Both the position numbers and the translations under genes were made by a program. From contig CAISYT010000172.1 in the NCBI GenBank assembly GCA_903889785.1, positions 1-17,738 on the forward strand: a DNA stretch of 17,738 bases, read 5' to 3'. Origin of the DNA: an uncultured Caulobacterales bacterium (GTDB taxonomy: Bacteria > Pseudomonadota > Alphaproteobacteria > Caulobacterales > Caulobacteraceae). Shown here one piece after another: positions 14,861 through 17,738 of the stretch (its first letter is position 1; each line of letters opens with the position of its first letter). The notes under the pieces were generated by a model. It made no database searches and was not told the DNA's origin. It was given only the letters and a program-made list of their open reading frames with translations.

Positions 14861-15394
14861 TCAGCCGTCGGTCGAGCCACCAAACAGGCTGGACGACCCC
14901 TGGAAGGCCACGATGAGGCGGCCCGCGACGATCACCAGCACCCAAATGGTCAAGGACGCGAGCGCCGAAATCTTCATGCCAAGGTCCGGCGACTTACCCT
15001 CGGCGGCATAGGCATGCAGCTTCTTGTCTTCGACCAGGGTGAAGAACAGGGCGTTCAGCCCTGCGAGAGCCACCAGGATCATCTTGATCTTGAAGGCCCA
15101 GTTCGCCCAAAGCTGGAACGGCTGGAAACAAAAAAAGCACAGGCCTGTGAAGGCGTTGATGCAGAAACCGATGATGACCCAAGGCAGGAACGCCAGGCAC
15201 TTATCGAGCGGAATGCGCTTGGCAAAACCCAGCACGCGCAGGTCGACCACCATAAGCCCGCCAAACAGCAGCGAGAATCCCAGGAAGTGCAGGCAGAGAA
15301 AGTAGGTGTAGAGCCACGATGAATTCCGAATGATCGTCCCCAAGGGGAGGTCATGGAGCATCTGCAGCACGGGGTGCATTTCAGCAGGGGTCAT
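14861..15394 (-). CDS. DUF6644 family membrane protein (second copy)
   Basis: 177 residues with four or five predicted membrane helices: about 26-56, 67-90, 97-120 and 142-165. It shares a clear pattern with its neighbour: His36 in LHFLGFSLLFGG, DLRVLGFAK (51-59), NAFTG (80-84), NWAFKIKM (98-105) and ASLTIWVLVIVAGRLI (146-161). His36 at the start of a glycine-rich helix looks like a possible haem or quinone-site residue, but a partner His within the membrane is not obvious (His126 is in a loop). Its ATG overlaps the upstream stop by one base (TGATG), so translation is likely coupled. Function is unknown; a cytochrome-b-like or accessory redox role is speculation. Confidence 0.88.
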   Translation of the reverse strand: MTPAEMHPVLQMLHDLPLGTIIRNSSWLYTYFLCLHFLGFSLLFGGLMVVDLRVLGFAKRIPLDKCLAFLPWVIIGFCINAFTGLCFFCFQPFQLWANWAFKIKMILVALAGLNALFFTLVEDKKLHAYAAEGKSPDLGMKISALASLTIWVLVIVAGRLIVAFQGSSSLFGGSTDG

Positions 15395-15924
15395 CAGAAG
15401 GCGCTCCCACTCAGCGCGAAGCTGTCGTTGATGTAGGCGATCAGGCGGCCCGCGACGATGGCCATGGTCCAGATCACCAGCGAGGCGATGGCGAGGTAAC
15501 GAAGGCTCTTGGTCACGACGGGTTCGCCCATCGCATCAGCCTCGGCGTCAGTGGCGTAGGTGTAGGCTGGGAAGTTGAGCTGACGCGACATCAGCCAAGC
15601 GGTGATGACGCCCAGAACCACACAGGTCATCTTCATAATGAAAGCCCAGTTCACACTGAGCCGCGATGCGTCAGCCGCAAACAGGATGATCCCCGAGATG
15701 GCGTTGATGATGAACCCGCCCCAGGCCCAGGTCATCAGCTTGCTGAAGCTGGAAACCGGGAACGACTTAGCAAAACCCAGGATGCGGACATCGAGCATGA
15801 CAAGCACGCCCAGGACCACGGCGAGGCCGATGGAATGAAAGGCCAGAAAGACCGGAAAGCCCCATTCGGACTCCTGGATCCATGTGCTGATTGGCCAAGC
15901 TGTAAGCCATTCTAGGAACTGCAT
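15394..15924 (-). CDS. DUF6644 family membrane protein (first copy)
   Basis: 176 residues with four or five predicted membrane helices (about 21-50, 66-84, 92-113, 141-165). GAGGAGG (15942-15936) lies 11 nt before the ATG. It has the same landmarks as the second copy: His30 in FHSIGLAVVLG, DVRILGFAK (45-53), NAISG (74-78), NWAFIMKM (92-99) and ASLVIWTMAIVAGRLI (147-162). His30 is the only histidine in the protein and aligns with His36 of the neighbour, so it is probably important. The two genes overlap by one base and look like an ancient tandem duplication whose products may form a heterodimer. No enzymatic function is known to me. Confidence 0.88.
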   Translation of the reverse strand: MQFLEWLTAWPISTWIQESEWGFPVFLAFHSIGLAVVLGVLVMLDVRILGFAKSFPVSSFSKLMTWAWGGFIINAISGIILFAADASRLSVNWAFIMKMTCVVLGVITAWLMSRQLNFPAYTYATDAEADAMGEPVVTKSLRYLAIASLVIWTMAIVAGRLIAYINDSFALSGSAF

Positions 15925-16268
15925 CTACTTATCTGCCTCCTCATTACCGCATGGACTTATACGATTGCCCATGGAGTTACCCTCCATTTATCGGTCAGGA
16001 GACGAGCATCAATGCGATCGTCAAACGACTGTCGAAACAGCCGAAATTCGCACGATAAGGATGCAACGATGTCCCATGTCGATGGAGGGACATATCGACT
16101 TTCAAACAGCCGTGTCAATCGACCCGCCCCTCCGTATATTCCCCTAATGAGCCCCTGAAGCGGGGCTTGGGCGCCCCCGGCCACAGGTTACGCGGCGGGC
16201 CATAAAGCAACGGCGGGCACCTTTGCCAGGTCCCCGCCGTGTCGATTTCAGTCGGTGAAAACAGGGCG
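15925..16268. other. 344-bp intergenic region between dctA and the DUF6644 pair
   Basis: Holds the dctA terminator near its right end (16206-16239) and presumably the promoter of the DUF6644 genes on the left. A second small stem, AGCCCC-TGAAGC-GGGGCT (near 16150-16167), has no T-run. A 75-codon minus-strand frame (15957-16184) lacks a ribosome-binding site and protein-like character and is not called. I see no other gene or repeat. Confidence 0.5.
16206..16239 (-). terminator. Terminator after dctA
   Basis: Arms CGGCGGG (16211-16217) and CCCGCCG (16233-16239), with a second paired block ACCT/AGGT (16219-16222, 16228-16231) inside. On the minus strand it is followed by TTGCTTTA, an imperfect T-tract. 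It begins 30 bp past the dctA stop. Confidence 0.6.
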
Positions 16269-17576
16269 CTAGTGCGCGCCGCCACGAATGATCGGCTTAC
16301 CTTGAAGTTCCAGTTCCTCAATGTAGCCTGGGCCGCGCTTGAGCTCGAGCTTGAGCTTGTCGCGGTCGAGCTCGCCTTCCCAGGCGGCCACCACCAGGGC
16401 GGCAACGCCATTACCGATCAGATTCACCAGCGCGCGGCACTGGCTCATGAAACGGTCGATACCGACCAGGATGGCGATCGCCGCGACAGGGATCGTTGGA
16501 ACCACGGCCAGGGTTGCCGCCAGCACGATGAAGCCCGCGCCGGTGACGCCCGTGGCACCCTTGGACGTCAGCATCGCTACGACCAGGAGGGTGGCGATCT
16601 GGGTGGCGGTCAGGTGAGTGTTGGTCGCCTGGGCAAGGAACAGGGTAGCCAGGGTCATGTAGATGTTGGTGCCGTCCAGGTTGAAGCTATACCCGGCTGG
16701 AATCACCAGCCCAACGACCGGCTTGGAGGCACCCAGGCGCTCCATCTTTTCCATCAACTGCGGCAGTACGGTCTCTGACGAGGACGTGCCGAGCACGATG
16801 AACAGCTCTTCACGGATATAGGCGATGAAGCGGAACACCGAGAAACCGGACAAGGCGCAGACTGCGCCCAGCACCACGACGATGAAGACAATCGAGGTCA
16901 GGTAGAAGGCCCCGATCAGGAATCCGAGCTGGATCAGCGCGTGGATACCGAATTTGCCGATGGTGAAGCCCATGGCTCCGAAGGCCGCGAGCGGCGCGAT
17001 CTTCACGATGATATGGATCATGCCGAAGAAGATCTTCGAGATGCTTTCCAGCCCGTGGGCGATCTTGGTCCCGGTCTCACCCAAGCGGGTGCAGACCACG
17101 CCGGTGAAGATGGCGATAACCAGGGTCTGCAGAATGTCGCCGTTGGCCAGGGCGCCGAAGAAGCTCGTCGGCACCAGGTGCATCAGATAGTCGATCGGCT
17201 TCATTTCTGCGGCCTTGCCGACATATTCGGCCGCGATCTTGGGATCGAGCGACTTGACGTCAATATTGAAGCCGTCGCCGGGGTGCAGCACGAACGCTGC
17301 CGCCAGACCGACAAACAGGGCGAAGGTTGAGATCACCTCGAAATAAATCAGCGCCTTGCCGCCGACGCGGCCCAACTGTTTGAGGTTGCTCATGTGGGCG
17401 ATGCCGCCGGCCACGGTGCAGAACACCAGCGGTGCGATAACCATCTTCACCAGATTAACGAAGATGTCGCCGAGCGGTTTCAGGTCGACACCGATCTTCG
17501 GCCATAGCCAGCCGACCAGGGACCCCAGGATGATCCCGATGATCACCTGCACGTAGATCAACTTAAGAAATCGCAC
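16269..17576 (-). CDS. dctA: C4-dicarboxylate:cation symporter DctA
   Basis: 435 residues, the length usual for DctA of the glutamate/dicarboxylate:cation symporter family, which imports succinate, fumarate, malate and often tartrate-like acids across the inner membrane with H+ or Na+. Eight membrane helices plus two re-entrant loops are expected. Signatures are KMVIAPLVFCTV (44-55), the serine-rich loop LGTSSSETVLPQLM (262-275), AGYSFNLDGTNIYMTLATLF (294-313), LTSKGATGVTGAGFIVLAATL (337-357) and GIDRFMSQCRALVNLIGNGVA (372-392), with Asp374, Arg380 and Asn384 as the usual substrate-site region. The GTG at 17576 is the only workable start: an in-frame TGA lies 15 nt upstream, and GAGG stands 5 nt before it. 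The charged tail (400-435) varies in this family. Its place beside tartrate genes suggests it supplies their substrate. Confidence 0.96.
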   Translation of the reverse strand: MRFLKLIYVQVIIGIILGSLVGWLWPKIGVDLKPLGDIFVNLVKMVIAPLVFCTVAGGIAHMSNLKQLGRVGGKALIYFEVISTFALFVGLAAAFVLHPGDGFNIDVKSLDPKIAAEYVGKAAEMKPIDYLMHLVPTSFFGALANGDILQTLVIAIFTGVVCTRLGETGTKIAHGLESISKIFFGMIHIIVKIAPLAAFGAMGFTIGKFGIHALIQLGFLIGAFYLTSIVFIVVVLGAVCALSGFSVFRFIAYIREELFIVLGTSSSETVLPQLMEKMERLGASKPVVGLVIPAGYSFNLDGTNIYMTLATLFLAQATNTHLTATQIATLLVVAMLTSKGATGVTGAGFIVLAATLAVVPTIPVAAIAILVGIDRFMSQCRALVNLIGNGVAALVVAAWEGELDRDKLKLELKRGPGYIEELELQGKPIIRGGAH

Positions 17577-17738
17577 CTTGGCCTCGCGTCATGTTGTCTG
17601 AGCCGCCCATTCTCGGATGGGTTTGAGTTATACTTAGAGCATAGCCGCCCACTGAAACGAAGGCGGATTTTCCGACAGTCGCGCCGGAAAATAACCAGGG
17701 TGCCCCGGTTTGAAAACTTATAACGGCGACATCTACGG
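17577..17738 (-). promoter_or_regulatory. dctA upstream region with an inverted repeat
   Basis: The 162 bp before dctA hold perfect 8-bp arms ATTTTCCG (17667-17674) and CGGAAAAT (17685-17692) separated by 10 bp, about 90-115 bp before the start codon, a position suited to an activator site. A small stem CCCAT/ATGGG lies at about 17608-17623 in the leader. I do not see the GG-N10-GC sigma-54 core typical of rhizobial dctA. Possible -10-like TATAAC occurs on the minus strand near 17627-17633, without a good -35. Confidence 0.4.

Noticed and set aside
15957..16184. 75-codon minus-strand frame between dctA and the DUF6644 genes
   Set aside because: No ribosome-binding site, no recognisable protein character, and it overlaps the promoter region; more likely noncoding.
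14671..16252. Shared 12-mer GTGTCGATTTCA near 14671 and 16240
   Set aside because: Several 12-base matches are expected by chance in a window of this size, and the flanks do not match.
16339..16378. Repetitive GAGCTCGAGCTTGAGCTT stretch at the 3' end of dctA
   Set aside because: Explained by the Lys/Leu/Glu-rich DctA C-terminal tail; no sign of an independent repeat element.

Overview
The window is a high-GC segment dense with genes, most plausibly from an alphaproteobacterium. Caulobacterales or Sphingomonadales are favoured by the TonB-dependent receptor style, the many Ala-rich secreted proteins and the DUF6152/DUF6644 genes; the D-tartrate dehydratase closely resembles the Bradyrhizobium enzyme as I remember it. 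Taxonomy is inference only. I see no tRNA, rRNA, CRISPR, IS element or phage gene.

Layout. Positions 1-117 hold the tail of something upstream and a strong terminator hairpin. A minus-strand set follows (2522 to 118): a carboxymuconolactone-decarboxylase-like protein, a TSUP (TauE/SafE) permease and a D-2-hydroxyacid dehydrogenase. Divergent from it on the plus strand are a YnfM-like MFS transporter and a secreted cupin (2624-4416). A glycerate 2-kinase is on the minus strand (5741-4428). A secreted Ig-like-fold protein (5862-6422, plus) and a tentative small minus ORF precede a 333-bp gap and a TonB-dependent receptor (6996-9425, plus) with a clean terminator. D-tartrate dehydratase (9562-10722, plus) meets tartrate dehydrogenase (11789-10719, minus) tail to tail with a 4-bp overlap. 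The rest is on the minus strand: two secreted proteins (11955-13919), a DUF6152 protein (14197-14601), two paralogous DUF6644 membrane proteins (14861-15924) and the dicarboxylate transporter DctA (16269-17576), with hairpin terminators separating the transcription units.

How the genes fit together. The window encodes a near-complete route for tartrate isomers. DctA could bring C4-dicarboxylates across the inner membrane. D-tartrate would be dehydrated to oxaloacetate by TarD. L- and meso-tartrate (and D-malate) would be oxidised by the TtuC-type dehydrogenase to oxaloglycolate/hydroxypyruvate or glycerate. Hydroxypyruvate would be reduced by the D-2-hydroxyacid dehydrogenase, and glycerate phosphorylated to 2-phosphoglycerate by the MOFRL-family kinase. 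The TonB-dependent receptor immediately before tarD may serve outer-membrane uptake of the same or an associated substrate. No regulator is visible in the window.

The least explained part is the minus-strand envelope cluster at 11955-15924. It encodes three exported proteins and two small multi-helix membrane paralogs, all of families without known function. It is the best candidate for an undescribed system here. Functional links are inferred from gene order, not shown.
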